A DNA stretch of 64,000 bases, from contig OY744461.1 in NCBI GenBank assembly GCA_963556145.1, forward strand, positions 9,186,891 to 9,250,890, in the 5' to 3' direction. Under the pieces are notes generated by a model, which was not told the origin of the DNA, searched no databases, and was given only the letters and a program-made list of their open reading frames with translations. Below are positions 36,021 through 46,222 of the stretch, piece by piece. The stretch's first letter is position 1; the number at the start of each line of letters is the position of its first letter. Both the position numbers and the translations under genes were made by a program. This DNA is from Hygrocybe punicea (taxonomy: Eukaryota > Basidiomycota > Agaricomycetes > Agaricales > Hygrophoraceae).

Positions 36021-36379
36021 GGAATATGCTCGGTGGTGTTTGGAACGGGGGGCCTGGCGGTGGGCACAACTAGGTAATTAGACTACAGGAATTACAGCTG
36101 GCGCGACCAGCCTCAAGCTTGCGGAAGTTGCGCAAAGTTGCGCGACCTGCGGAATAATAAATGTGCATGTGCAACGTCATATGAAACGCCACATTTTACC
36201 CCCTGTGTCACCATCCCCGCCACCCAAAATTCCGCACAACCCATCATTCAAGGCAAACGAGATGAAAGCAGTACCCAGACTTGCAGTGAACTGCATTCCG
36301 TCGGGGCAATCACGATCCCTCGTTCTGCTCTATTCTTATTCTGGGTGGTTCTGCTACCATCACGGATCTCACAGGAATG
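36021..36379. other. Intergenic region upstream of the Crinkler-like gene
   Basis: Probably contains the promoter of the minus-strand gene starting at 36020. The DUR3 N-terminus would be expected here or upstream of it, but I see no recognisable coding match. Confidence 0.4.
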
Positions 36380-37435
36380 AGCACCAACTGTTTTCTCTCT
36401 TCGAATGGCGAATAACCGTGCTGCCAAGGCTTGTTTCTTTATCCTTCTTGGTTTGTCGTCGTGGGCGGTTTGCGATCCACTTTTCTGTGCGACTAGTAAG
36501 TCTTATCTTCACGGGCCATGTATCTCCTTCTGACTTGCATACATACTCATCATTTTGGCCTTGTGTTCAACGTCTACGCGACCTCCAACCAAATTGGGTC
36601 TTCCGCTAAGATACACCCTCTCTTGCAGAGTGTTGCTGCCAATGCCGAGGGCTAGGCCCATACGAAGTCATGCTCACAAACTACCGTTCATAAATGAGGT
36701 CCAAAAATGGACTTATTTTCGGTGACAGGGTTCGTAGTCAGTACCTGACGACTTTTCTAAATCATGAATTATACAGGTGTTATCAACATCTTTGGTAACT
36801 TTGCTACCGTGTTCCAGGACCAAGCATACTGGCAATCGCGTCCGGGTAGCACAGTCAAAGAGTACCTGATCGGTAGACTTGCATGCTTCGCCATCCCCAT
36901 CACCTTTGCTACGACGCTTGGTTTGGATGCCGTTGCTCGCCAAGGGACTCCAGGTATGAAAGTACTTACTCCTGATGACGTATCAGTAGGTACATCGTTA
37001 TTGTTCTCTTTTACTGATTCACAGGCCGGTGACAAGTCTTCCAGTGCTTTACTTGGGAACAGCGGTGCAGCGGCGTTGTGGCTGTCACGAGTGCCGCCAG
37101 TGCAGCGTTGATTGCTGTTTCCAGCCTCTTGACTTACGACGTCTACCTAGTTGGTATGAATTAAGTGCCGTGGTGTTGTCGTCTCTAACATGTCGCTTGC
37201 AGAAATACATCAACCAGAATGCGACTGAGGTCCAAATTCTCCGTGTGGGATGCGCCATGGTCGCTCTCTTCGCCGTCTGCATGGGTCTTTCCAGTCTCAT
37301 TTTGTTCTACATTGGCGTAAAAATGGGCTGCTTCAGTAAATTGCTCGAATGCCATGAATTCAGGTTACCGGAACTGAGTGCGTTTGTCAGCACTCTCATA
37401 AGCGTCATTCTTGGCTCCGCGGTTGTGCACGATCA
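36380..37435 (+). pseudogene. DUR3: DUR3-like urea/sodium symporter, 5' part, disrupted
   Basis: Readable blocks, in order, match fungal urea active transporters of the sodium:solute symporter family: GGLRSTFLCD (about 36460-36490), LIILALCFNVYATSNQIGSS (about 36548-36610), NGLIFG (about 36707), then after a short intron [18 protein letters not shown] (36778-36831), [10 protein letters not shown] (36910-36939), a [10 protein letters not shown] block after another intron, KYINQNATEVQ (from 37203), and LISVILGSAVV up to the insertion. Frames shift near 36450 and 36650, and an in-frame TAG occurs near 36496. The first roughly 200 residues are missing or unrecognisable. The gene continues at 49319. 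Confidence 0.8.
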
Positions 37436-37443
37436 CTTGGTCC
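37436..37443. repeat. Target-site duplication of KDZ2, left copy
   Basis: cttggtcc here and at 49311-49318. With one copy removed, the DUR3 reading continues as TITWSKANKYGC across the site. Confidence 0.9.
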
Positions 37444-37444
37444 C

Positions 37445-37560
37445 TCACCTTTTAAACTTGTTTACATTTGGCTAATCACACGGCCGTGCCCTTCACGCTC
37501 ACCACAACACCCAGCGTGTTCCCCCGCTGCTGTCACCAGCTGACGCAGCCTATAATATCT
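37445..37560. repeat. Ngaro split direct repeat A1
   Basis: Matches A2 at 40710-40825 along its length (tcaccttttaaacttg ... tataatatct). Confidence 0.92.
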
Positions 37561-37564
37561 ATGC

Positions 37565-37682
37565 CGACGCTGGAACGCCAAACGATGCCCCAACACTGCA
37601 TCCACTTGCGACTACAAGCATGTTTGCGCAAAGTGCCAGTCCCCTCAGCATGCCTCTGTCGATTGCAACATCCTCCAAAAAC
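37565..37682 (+). pseudogene. Remnant of Ngaro gag with CCHC motif
   Basis: One frame reads RRWNAKRCPN then CAKCQSPQHASVDC, a C-x2-C-x4-H-x4-C knuckle typical of the end of gag in these elements, and ends at a TAA. A TAA also lies just upstream in frame and A1 abuts it, so the bulk of gag has been deleted. Confidence 0.65.
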
Positions 37683-39515
37683 AGTAAGCCGTATTCCCTG
37701 TGTTCGCGATGTCCAAAATACGCTCGGGCTTTCGTCTGGAATGAATCCGGCGAGACCCGTCGGGTCACTCTTTCTTTAGCAACCCACGGCATGCCTGCGC
37801 TTCCGTCTCCGCCTCTTGAAGAATTCGCCAACATTGCCGCCTTACGCACCATTGATGACAATCCGCACCTTTTCGACATCGTCACCCCAATCAACATCTC
37901 TCGTTTCCGCCGTTTACTCAGCTCCCACCCGAATCGGGACCTCGTCAACTCCATCTGCCGGGGACTGTACGAAGGTTTCTGGCCCTGGGCGGAACATGAC
38001 CCATCACGCCCGCTCACGTGGGACAATTCCGCGCGCATCTTACGAGACCAGGCTGAACAAGATTTTGTCCGGTCACAACGCGACAAGGAAGTCTCCCTTC
38101 GGCGTTTCTCTCCGGCGTTTGGGCCTGACCTCCTTCCCGGCATGCACGCCATCCCGATCGGAGTCGTGCCCAAACCCGGAACCACAACCTTCCGGCTTGT
38201 CGTTGATCAGAGTGCTGAGCCTTTCTCCCTCAACTCACTCATTCCCCGAGACAAAGTTGCTGTCCCGCTTGATGACCTTCATCTTTTAGGCCACGCTCTT
38301 CTCCGGGTTCGCGCTCTCCATGGTCCACACGTCCGTCTAATTGTCTTCAAGTCTGATGTATCCCAGGCCTACCGACGCCTTCCTATGCACCGCCTGTGGC
38401 AAATCCGTCAGGTCGTCACCGTTGATGGCCTCCGGCACGTCGACCGCTGCAATAACTTTGGTAATCGCGGCGCCGGAAGTATTTGGGGAGCCTTCATAGG
38501 CCTTGTTATTTGGATCGCAATCTTTATCAAATCCATCGCCGATCTCTTCACTTATGTTGACGACACTTTCTCGTGGGAGTTCGAGGGCAATCTCCTTTGG
38601 TACGCACCCTTCCACAAGGCGTTGCCAGCCAAACAGGCGCGCCTCTTAATGCTGTGGGACGAAATCGGCCTGCCACACGATGAACCCAAGCAACTCGCCG
38701 GTCCGGTCTTGCCTATCATCGGCTTCAATGTCGACCCTAACGCCATGACATTTACCATGGCCCCCGACCGACGGGATGACCTTCTCGTCACCATTCGCAA
38801 CTTCGCCCATCCGGGTCGTCGACACCCTCTACGTGATTTCCAACGGCTCGCTGGATGGATGAACTGGGCCTTGAATGTATACCCACTCTTACGCCCCGGG
38901 TTATCCGTCCTGTACTGCAAAATGGCTGGCAAGTCGCGACCGCATCAACTGATTTGGGTCAGTGTTGCGCTCTCCCGCGAACTCCTCTGGTTCGCTAGCC
39001 ATCTGGAGTCCTCGTCCGGCATCCTTCTCCTTGAGTCCTTCTCTTGGGATGTTCCCGCGGCCGACGTCGTTCTCTTTGCTGACGCCTCCTTCACCGGCCT
39101 CGGTTTCTGGTGCCCCACACTGTCCGTCGGCTTTCAGTGTGCAATCCCGGATCCTTCCTTCGACCATATCTTTTTCTGGGAAGCGCTCGCCGTCCTTTCC
39201 GCTCTCCACTGGTCGCTTCACGCCCTTCCATACACTCCCCGTCGTGTCGCCGTTTTCACTGACAACTCTAACACCGTAGACCTTTTCAATACTTTGCACG
39301 CCCAGCCGGCCTACAACCCAATTCTCATCACCGCTGTCGACCTTCTCCTCGCCTTTCGTGCCGAGCTCCGTGTCTTCCATGTCCGCGGTACCGATAATGC
39401 CGTAGCGGATGCACTTTCTCGCTTCCATAATACCGTACTCCTTTCCTCTTTTCCCAACTTCCGCATCTGTACATTCCTACCCCCTCGACTGTCGCTGGGG
39501 GCCGATCCACGCTGA
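37620..39515 (+). CDS. Ngaro-like reverse transcriptase-RNase H
   Basis: 631 residues from the first ATG, which may not be the real start because the frame overlaps the gag remnant. RT core: GVVPKPGTTTFRLVVD, FKSDVSQAYRRLPMH, and the catalytic LFTYVDDTF (YVDD, about residue 317). A connection domain follows (FQRLAGWMNWALNVYP), then RNase H with D in VVLFADASFTGLGFW, E in FFWEALAVLSALH, D in AVFTDNSNTVD and a final FHVRGTDNAVADALSR. No internal stop. This is the copying enzyme of the element; it overlaps the recombinase frame at its end. Confidence 0.92.
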   Translation: MFAQSASPLSMPLSIATSSKNSKPYSLCSRCPKYARAFVWNESGETRRVTLSLATHGMPALPSPPLEEFANIAALRTIDDNPHLFDIVTPINISRFRRLLSSHPNRDLVNSICRGLYEGFWPWAEHDPSRPLTWDNSARILRDQAEQDFVRSQRDKEVSLRRFSPAFGPDLLPGMHAIPIGVVPKPGTTTFRLVVDQSAEPFSLNSLIPRDKVAVPLDDLHLLGHALLRVRALHGPHVRLIVFKSDVSQAYRRLPMHRLWQIRQVVTVDGLRHVDRCNNFGNRGAGSIWGAFIGLVIWIAIFIKSIADLFTYVDDTFSWEFEGNLLWYAPFHKALPAKQARLLMLWDEIGLPHDEPKQLAGPVLPIIGFNVDPNAMTFTMAPDRRDDLLVTIRNFAHPGRRHPLRDFQRLAGWMNWALNVYPLLRPGLSVLYCKMAGKSRPHQLIWVSVALSRELLWFASHLESSSGILLLESFSWDVPAADVVLFADASFTGLGFWCPTLSVGFQCAIPDPSFDHIFFWEALAVLSALHWSLHALPYTPRRVAVFTDNSNTVDLFNTLHAQPAYNPILITAVDLLLAFRAELRVFHVRGTDNAVADALSRFHNTVLLSSFPNFRICTFLPPRLSLGADPR

Positions 39516-39521
39516 ACCCGC

Positions 39522-40495
39522 TTGGCCGGTCCCGGCAGCCCACTCGGGTTGCCTGGACCCACGACCGTCTCGTTCATGAACGAGCCGTCGCCCTCGGTTT
39601 CTCTCTCGAACACTCTTCGATGCTTGCCTACTCATCTGCACTACGTTCTTACATTTCCTTTTGCACCGCCCACCGTTTTTCTATCGCCCCCACACCTGAA
39701 ACTCTTAGTTTTTTTACAGTATACATGTGCCACCACATCAAGCCCAACTCCGTTTCCGCCTACCTTTCCGGCATCTGCACCCAGCTTGAACCGTTCTACC
39801 CTGATGTCCGGTCCCATCGCCTTCATCCCCTCGTTACCCGGACCCTTCGCGGTTGTAAGAAAATGCGCGCCGTTGGTACCACCCGCAAACGCCCCCTCCT
39901 CCGTTCCGAGCTTGTTTCCCTTTGCGACGTCTACCGCTCGTCCTCAGATCACGACGACAAGCTCTTCCTCTCCCTCCTTCTTGTAGGCTTCCATGCCCTC
40001 ACCCGTCTCGGCGAGTTGGTGTGGCCGGATAGCGCTTCTCTGCGCGATTACCGAAAGATAGTCATGCGGCACTCAGTAAAATTTTTTTCGGAAGGTTTTT
40101 CCTTCCATCTACCTGGGCATAAGGCCGACAGGCTGTTTGAAGGCAACACCATTCTCCTACGTCGACTACCCGATCACGATGACCCTGTCTCTGCATTTGA
40201 AGCCTACCTCACATCCCGCGACCTTCTCTTCCCGCTCCACCCGGAACTCTGGCTCCACCATGATGGCTCCGTGCCCCTCCGCTCCTGGTTCCTTCACCGT
40301 TTGCGTCTTCACTTCCCCCGCGAAGTCGCTGGCCAATCTCTTCGTTCTGGTGGGGCCACTGCTCTTGCTCGCGATGGCGTGTCCCTCGACCACATCCAAG
40401 CAATCGGCCGCTGGGCCTCCGACACTTTCCGCATTTACATCCGTCATCATCCTGCCCTCCTTGCCGCGCACCTTGCCCCTCGGGCCTCCTTTTAG
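39522..40495 (+). CDS. Ngaro-like tyrosine recombinase
   Basis: Tyrosine recombinase that would integrate the circular DNA copy. The ATG at 39620 gives 291 residues, but the same frame is open upstream and reads VAWTHDRLVHERA, so the protein probably starts earlier or by frameshift from RT. The N-terminal SAM-like core-binding domain (SSALRSYISFC) precedes the catalytic domain: Arg in HALTRLGELVW, the box II motif reads GQSLRSGGATALA, and the nucleophile Tyr is in FRIYIRHHP. Box II usually starts with His (H-x-x-R); here the codon is CAA (Gln). That could reduce activity, but some recombinases tolerate other residues there. Confidence 0.88.
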
Positions 40496-40578
40496 TTTTT
40501 TGCTTTCATTTTACTTCCTATCCTATCACCTTTCTTCCTTTCTTCCTTTCTTCCCCCCCACCTCTCCCACTTCATAGC

Positions 40579-40709
40579 CTTTTACGGTTCCTTACTGTAA
40601 AATACCAAAAAACGTTAATTATTATTCCTTCGGACCGTGCCGCTGTCTCAGGGCACGGTCGCGCTTCCTATCCCATTTCAGCCTTTCAAAAGGCGGCCTG
40701 TGTGATTAG
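40579..40709. repeat. Ngaro split direct repeat B1
   Basis: cttttacggttcc ... gtgtgattag, matching B2 at 41105-41235. Confidence 0.92.
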
Positions 40710-40825
40710 TCACCTTTTAAACTTGTTTACATTTGGCTAATCACACGGCCGTGCCCTTCACGCTCACCACAACACCCAGCGTGTTCCCCCGCTGCTGTCA
40801 CCAGCTGACGCAGCCTATAATATCT
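40710..40825. repeat. Ngaro split direct repeat A2
   Basis: Abuts B1, as expected for a split-direct-repeat element. The following 70 bp repeats gtcaccagctgacg three more times at 23-26 bp spacing. Confidence 0.92.
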
Positions 40826-41104
40826 GAGCCGTCACCAGCTGACGCACCATCTGTCGTCACCAGCTGACGCATCGCTTGTCGTCACCAGCTGACGTCAACC
40901 TTACATCGCCCCCGGTGCATTCTTCTGCCTTGCGCATCGTCATATACCTCGGAAACACATCAAGGGCACCCTAAGCCCCTTGTCTCGTCTCCGAGGTATG
41001 CTTCCCGCTTCTCCATTCTTGCTACTTTAGTTAACCAGTTCCCAGCCATTATTCTCTGCCTTATTTCTGCAACCCACCTCTCGCCCTCCCTTACTTTTGT
41101 TTTT

Positions 41105-41235
41105 CTTTTACGGTTCCTTACTGTAAAATACCAAAAAACGTTAATTATTATTCCTTCGGACCGTGCCGCTGTCTCAGGGCACGGTCGCGCTTCCTATCCC
41201 ATTTCAGCCTTTCAAAAGGCGGCCTGTGTGATTAG
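41105..41235. repeat. Ngaro split direct repeat B2
   Basis: Right end of the retroelement; the next base (41236) is the second base of the KDZ2 terminus. Confidence 0.92.
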
Positions 41236-41572
41236 ACCTGTGAATCCCAACTGTTCCCACGTATTAGCAGTGGTAATGTGGCCGACTTCCACTGCTAACT
41301 AGCAGTAGTTTTCATTATTTAGGGCCTCCTGCAATAAACCTTCAATAGCTCGGGGACTTGGCATGTATTTCTATAGCTCAATGCCAGATGCTACATTGGG
41401 ATGTTTGGTCATTGTTGGTGTGTCCCGATGCAGCAGTTGGCTTATGCGCTCGCTGTGGTGCCGCTCGCTGCTTCTGCATTAGGCAACTGCCTGTGCGAGA
41501 CAGCGCGCCTTCGTGCTCATTGTCCCAAATGTCAAGCTCAACATTTTTTAACTATTTTCATGTACTACAGTG
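41236..41572. repeat. KDZ2 left terminal inverted repeat
   Basis: Pairs with 48975-49310; shorter than in KDZ1 and without the decamer arrays. Confidence 0.9.
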
Positions 41573-43142
41573 TTGTTGGACTCTGATGCCATTCAAGCAA
41601 ATACAAGTACATAGCAGTAACAATGGAATAGATGCCTTCAGCCCTTGCCAATGTCTTCCGACAGTTGCAGCACAGCATAGAGAGCTGCCGCCAGCTTTTC
41701 ATCTCCCTCAATCCCAGCTTCCTCATCATCATGCTCTTGATCTTCCTGATGCTCCGACTCAGCACTTGTGCCAGTTCTCTCTGGTGGTGCATCGGTGCCA
41801 GCCATGGCTTCAACAGTAGCATGCTCCCAGTCTTCAGGATGCACGGCAGCATTCTCGTGGCCCACAGGAGCGAGGGGCTGTACAGACGCGGCACCAAGAC
41901 TTGTTCCAGGCTGAATGTTGCCAGTGAATCCATCGAGACGGGAGATCTGTCGGAAGCGGCACATGTGAGATTCATTGAAGTGGCCACGCTCCATACGATG
42001 CAGGCGTATCTGGTAAGCTAGACCCACGTCGGTCTCATGAATTTCAGCTTCCTTCTCCTGCAGGAAATGGTCCTCGTCCCTTATGTACGTGACTACCCGA
42101 CGTATCTCACGGTTGAGATAGCTGATCTCTTCCCGAGCACGAAGTATCTTGAAGTACTGGTCCATGGCAATGCGACCGGCAGGTTTTGCCCACAGCTGTT
42201 CACGAACATCTTGGCGAGTGCTGCGCAGGAGGTCGAAGTCCGCCAGGAAGGCGTATTCAACAATGTTGGTCCATGAGAGCTCCTGGCATGGCGGGGAAAG
42301 GGCTTTTGCAGCTGCATTGTATTTATCCAGAGCTGTCCGGATAGCCTGGGAACGAGCTTGCAGAGCCTTTGCTATGTGTGTCCGGAGTTTGTAGCCTACA
42401 GAAATTCTTAGTTGAATCAAGGGAATCATTGGCGGCCACTCACCAGTCTGTGACATATTCATCTTCGTGAAAAATCCTTGCCACTATCAAACCCTCCAAT
42501 GAATCAAGGCTACGCTGATACCGCCGCATCAATACCAATTGCGCCGTATGATGCCACTCGGGAGAGCCAGGGTCCCAACGTTGGGCAACATTGAGCTTCC
42601 TCTCGAGATCTTGGACGACGAGCAGGTCACGGTCCCGAGATTTGAGGGCATGACGGCGTTCAGTCTCCTTAGACTGCGTCATGTCACGGGAGGACATTGA
42701 GTCAGGGGTACTGATAATCCAGATTTGACGAGCAGCCTCCAAGGTTATCCTATGGTAAAAGTTAGTGACATTACATTGTGATGTGAAGGGACTTACTCGC
42801 TAGAACGGAGTTTCTCCAGCTTCTGATAGTACTCCATCTCCATTGTCTCCACCACTGGTTCCTTTGCTAGCCCCCTCAAGTATGCGCGCTCCTCCTCCAA
42901 CCAAACCTCGAAAACCGTCGTGTCTGTAATTCCTTGGTCCTTCATGGTTTTGGAAAGCGCCTCCTCACCCCGGAGAATGTCGAGGGCTTGAACATAGTTG
43001 TTGAGTAAGAATGTACTGAGATTGGCGTAGGTATCGAAAGTGTCAGTGTGCTTGCAGTAGGCAGCGATGGCCTGGAGCCGATGGAAGATGCTAGCGCAAC
43101 GAAGAGAGGCGGCAAGTTCATTTGACCGGGAGAAGAAGCGTT

Positions 43143-43150
43143 CACAGCCC
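43143..43150. repeat. Target-site duplication of hAT-like element 3, left copy
   Basis: cacagccc, identical to 43989-43996. Confidence 0.92.
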
Positions 43151-43988
43151 TAGGGATGACCACGGGTTCATGACGGGTTGGCATGGCCAACACCGCACCC
43201 ATACCCGCTGAACCCGCACCCATAACGGGTACAACCCGTACCATCCGTTCTGACCCTCGGTGCCCTGGTTACCCATACCTGTCTGTCCAAACCCATGGTC
43301 CCCCGGTTTTTTCGGAGCCAGGGTGTGCCCAAAGTCGTCGCAAACACCCAGCACATGTCAATTGACGTGGCTGGTTTGTTTTGCGACGGCTCTGCCGCCC
43401 TCGGCCTCTCAACGCACCTGCCAACTTCCACCGTCATCGCTGGAACGGCTTGGCCACTGGGCCAGAGCCGACGTCGATGACGTTGGTGTTGGGTCGTCGT
43501 ATCGTCGTGTTAACAGCGTCGTCGTGTCACCGCCGTTTAGCAATGAAACTAAATAAAAATAATAAAGTAGCAAGCATTAGCACAAGCCAGTTTAATGAGA
43601 TGATGATAATTGACGTACCTGACAGCCAGAGGGTGGGTGCACCACCTCACTGGCTGTTTTCCCGGCCATGCATAAACTCGTCGTGGTCGTTGTCGTTGTA
43701 GTTGTCGTTGTAGTTGTCGTTGTTGCTGTTGTTTTGTGTTCATAGTTGTCATTGTTGTTGTCGTCACGGTTGTTGTTGTTGTCGTCACGGTCGTTGTTGT
43801 TGTCGTCACAGTCGTTGTTGTAGTCGTTGTTGTAGTCGTCATCGTGTGTTGACATACCCGTGAAAACCGCGACACCGCGGGTACGGGTGATGGTATGGTC
43901 ACGGGTGATGAAACCAAACACCCTACCCATACCCGCGCAACCCGTTTTGGTAATACCGCGGGTTGACCCAAACCCGTGGTCAACCCTA
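43151..43988. mobile_element. Non-autonomous hAT-like element 3 inside the KDZ2 transposase
   Basis: 838 bp with inverted ends TAGGGATGACCACGGGTT and TAGGGTTGACCACGGGTT (complement), exact 8-bp duplications cacagccc, acggg/acccg-rich subterminal DNA and a GTT/GTC triplet core at 43680-43850. No transposase. Confidence 0.92.
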
Positions 43989-46222
43989 CACAGCCCTCGA
44001 GGTCCTCCAAGCCCAAGCCTTTGACATATGTGGCAAGGTGACTAAGTTGACATAGCCGATTGTGCGCATGTCTGTGGAAGGCGCCGACCAAACATTTGTG
44101 TGAGTTCTCATGGGCAAGGGGCCCAAGGGGGCTATTGTCAAGTGTGGTGCCAAATTTGCAGCCAATATCATATCCACCACCGAGGTTAGGTCCAAATATT
44201 TTGAGCAGGTGCTCAACAATGGCCAGAGGGTACTTGGCACTGTAAGTAACGAGCATCAGGTCAATTCCAACAGTGCTTTATGAGGAAAACTTACAGCTCT
44301 CCACTGCGCACCATATCTGCAATAATCAGAACAAACCCGTGGCGACAGGGGGCCAGGAAAATGCCTGTCTCATCAAATATCCCCCACATCTTTGCCATGA
44401 TGTCGGACATCATATTCTTCCAATGGTCCACGCAGGGATTGAACTCAGCGCCCTCCTGTGGAGTTGGTGAATGAGGGGCAATACTCAGAGCTGTGGGGTG
44501 GACTTACCTCTCCCTCAGCAACCACAATCTCCTCCAGAGCCTCTTTGGCCCATGCATCCACCCTCTCCCTTGGTAGAAAATAGTCGCCTCCTCCTTTCCG
44601 AGAGTCAATGTGTTCGCTTGAGGGACCAAGGACGGGTGTGTCACCTTCAACATCAGGGGGTAGACAACTTCGACAAAGAATGCGTTTGAGGGAGTCGTTG
44701 CCATCAACTGTATAGAGCTGGTCAAAGACTAGCTTCTGCTCCCCCTCGAGCTTGTATGAACAAGCAGGGCAGGTGTGACGGATCCGCCAGTCGGGGGTAT
44801 CCCGCCCTAAAGCGACTTGGACGTGTGTATGTACAAGAGCACGGATGTCAAGGTAGAGGTCAAAGCATATGGAAAATTGTTGGGAGAGATAGCGTTTGAA
44901 AGAGACCTAGGAGGTAGTGATGAGGTGCACCTCTCAAAAATATTCCACACTCACCCCGTGGAAATCACACAGAGCCTTGACCCAGGATTGAATAGAAAGC
45001 CGGGGGCAGCGAAGGTGAGCAAGGCGGTAGAGTTCCAAAACACGAATTGAAATTGCAACGGTGGGCTTCAGCGGGGCGCATGGCATCAGGCCTTGCCTGA
45101 TGAAAGCTGAGGCCACGTATTGGTCGACGGCAATGATATCCACATTGGCTTCGTACGAGCCTAGCAAAAAGATTTCAGTAAAGAGGTGTGAATGACTGGG
45201 AAATCAACTTACTGTACATATCAACAACCCGGGCATGGTAGCTGCCCTGAACCTCGGCCTCAGGAGGGACAGCATAGTTGCCCACAAATCCAACCTCGGC
45301 GCTCCAACCCATGAATGCATCAACAATGGCATCCATCTGGGGTTTGAATGACTGGACAAGACGCTCCGTTCGATCAGCACGGGTACGGTGATCCGGGACC
45401 TGAGGACAGCTGCGATACGTGAGTCTTCAGAATACTAGTAGTAAATGAAAAACTCACCTGCGCCTCTGTGCAGCCTGAATGTCTTCCTCCATGTTTTTCA
45501 TGACCATCTCAAACTCCCCTCCCACATGACTGACATCCATGCGCTCAGTACCATCCAGAATTCCATCCATCATCTCGCAATCATGTAGGTTGTTGTTGTC
45601 CTCATCAGAGAGGTCTCTCATGGCTGCAAATTCAACGTGCTCGGAGGGGGTCATAGCTACAAATAGGTGGTGTATATAGAATCACAAAACATGTCAGTGC
45701 GACAAACTACGTACCTCGTAGATGAGCAGCCAGGTCATGATCAGAACTAATCTTGCGAGCTCCGATGGCCGTTGCACATAGAGATTCTCGGTAAGATACA
45801 TGCCGTCCAGCGGTGTTCAATTTGCTTCCGGAGTGGTTGACTTTTTTAGAGGAAGAGGTAGCTTTGGCATGAGGCATGCCAGCAAGAGAAGTGAAGGTGT
45901 GGACCGTGACAAGTGAAGTAAAGTATACTACACGTGCTGATTGATACGTCAAATAATATACTGTCATGCCAGCGATCGCAGTCAAGTCTCTGCAGATCGG
46001 TCTGTCTTTGCCTCTGTACCGTAAGACATGAAAGCAAGAGTAGAATACTGCCTAACCCACATTATACTTTGATCCTTACCTCAGGCGTTTGACACTTGCC
46101 GTCAGTTTTCTGTTATCTCCATCACGTTGAAGTTTAGCACATAGACAACAAATGACATATATATCCATAGCTAGCTGACATTACATAGCGTACCTAAAGT
46201 GAGAATCTACACAACTTCAAAA

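Larger units (their letters stand above)
37445..41235 (+). mobile_element. Ngaro-like tyrosine-recombinase retrotransposon
   Basis: 3,791 bp with split direct repeats in the order A1 - ORFs - B1 A2 - B2: A1 37445-37560 matches A2 40710-40825 (116 bp), and B1 40579-40709 matches B2 41105-41235 (131 bp). This arrangement, RT-RNase H plus a tyrosine recombinase, and no integrase or protease identify a PAT/Ngaro-type DIRS element. There is no target duplication, as expected for recombinase integration. Gag is nearly all missing. Confidence 0.9.
41638..45877 (-). pseudogene. KDZ transposase (CxC-type) of KDZ2, interrupted
   Basis: The start ATG at 45877 (MPHAKATSSSKK) and the stop at 41638 bound about ten exons. 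Conserved landmarks: TAIGARKISSDHDL-like start, GWSAEVGFVGNY, VDIIAVDQYVASAFIRQGLMPCAP, HTCPACSYKLEGE, the catalytic blocks VDGAQFNPCVDHW, GGYDIGCKF and DLEGCERFFSRSNE, then long helices and an acidic tail (EHDDEEAGIEGDE). A hAT-like element (43151-43988) splits the codons of EGC|ERFF, exactly at the third catalytic motif; removing it and one target copy restores the frame. The subfamily differs from KDZ1. The copy is therefore inactive. Confidence 0.85.

Noticed and set aside
40826..40895. A CRISPR-like array of gtcaccagctgacg units
   Set aside because: Only four units at irregular 23-26 bp spacing inside the terminal region of a fungal retroelement.
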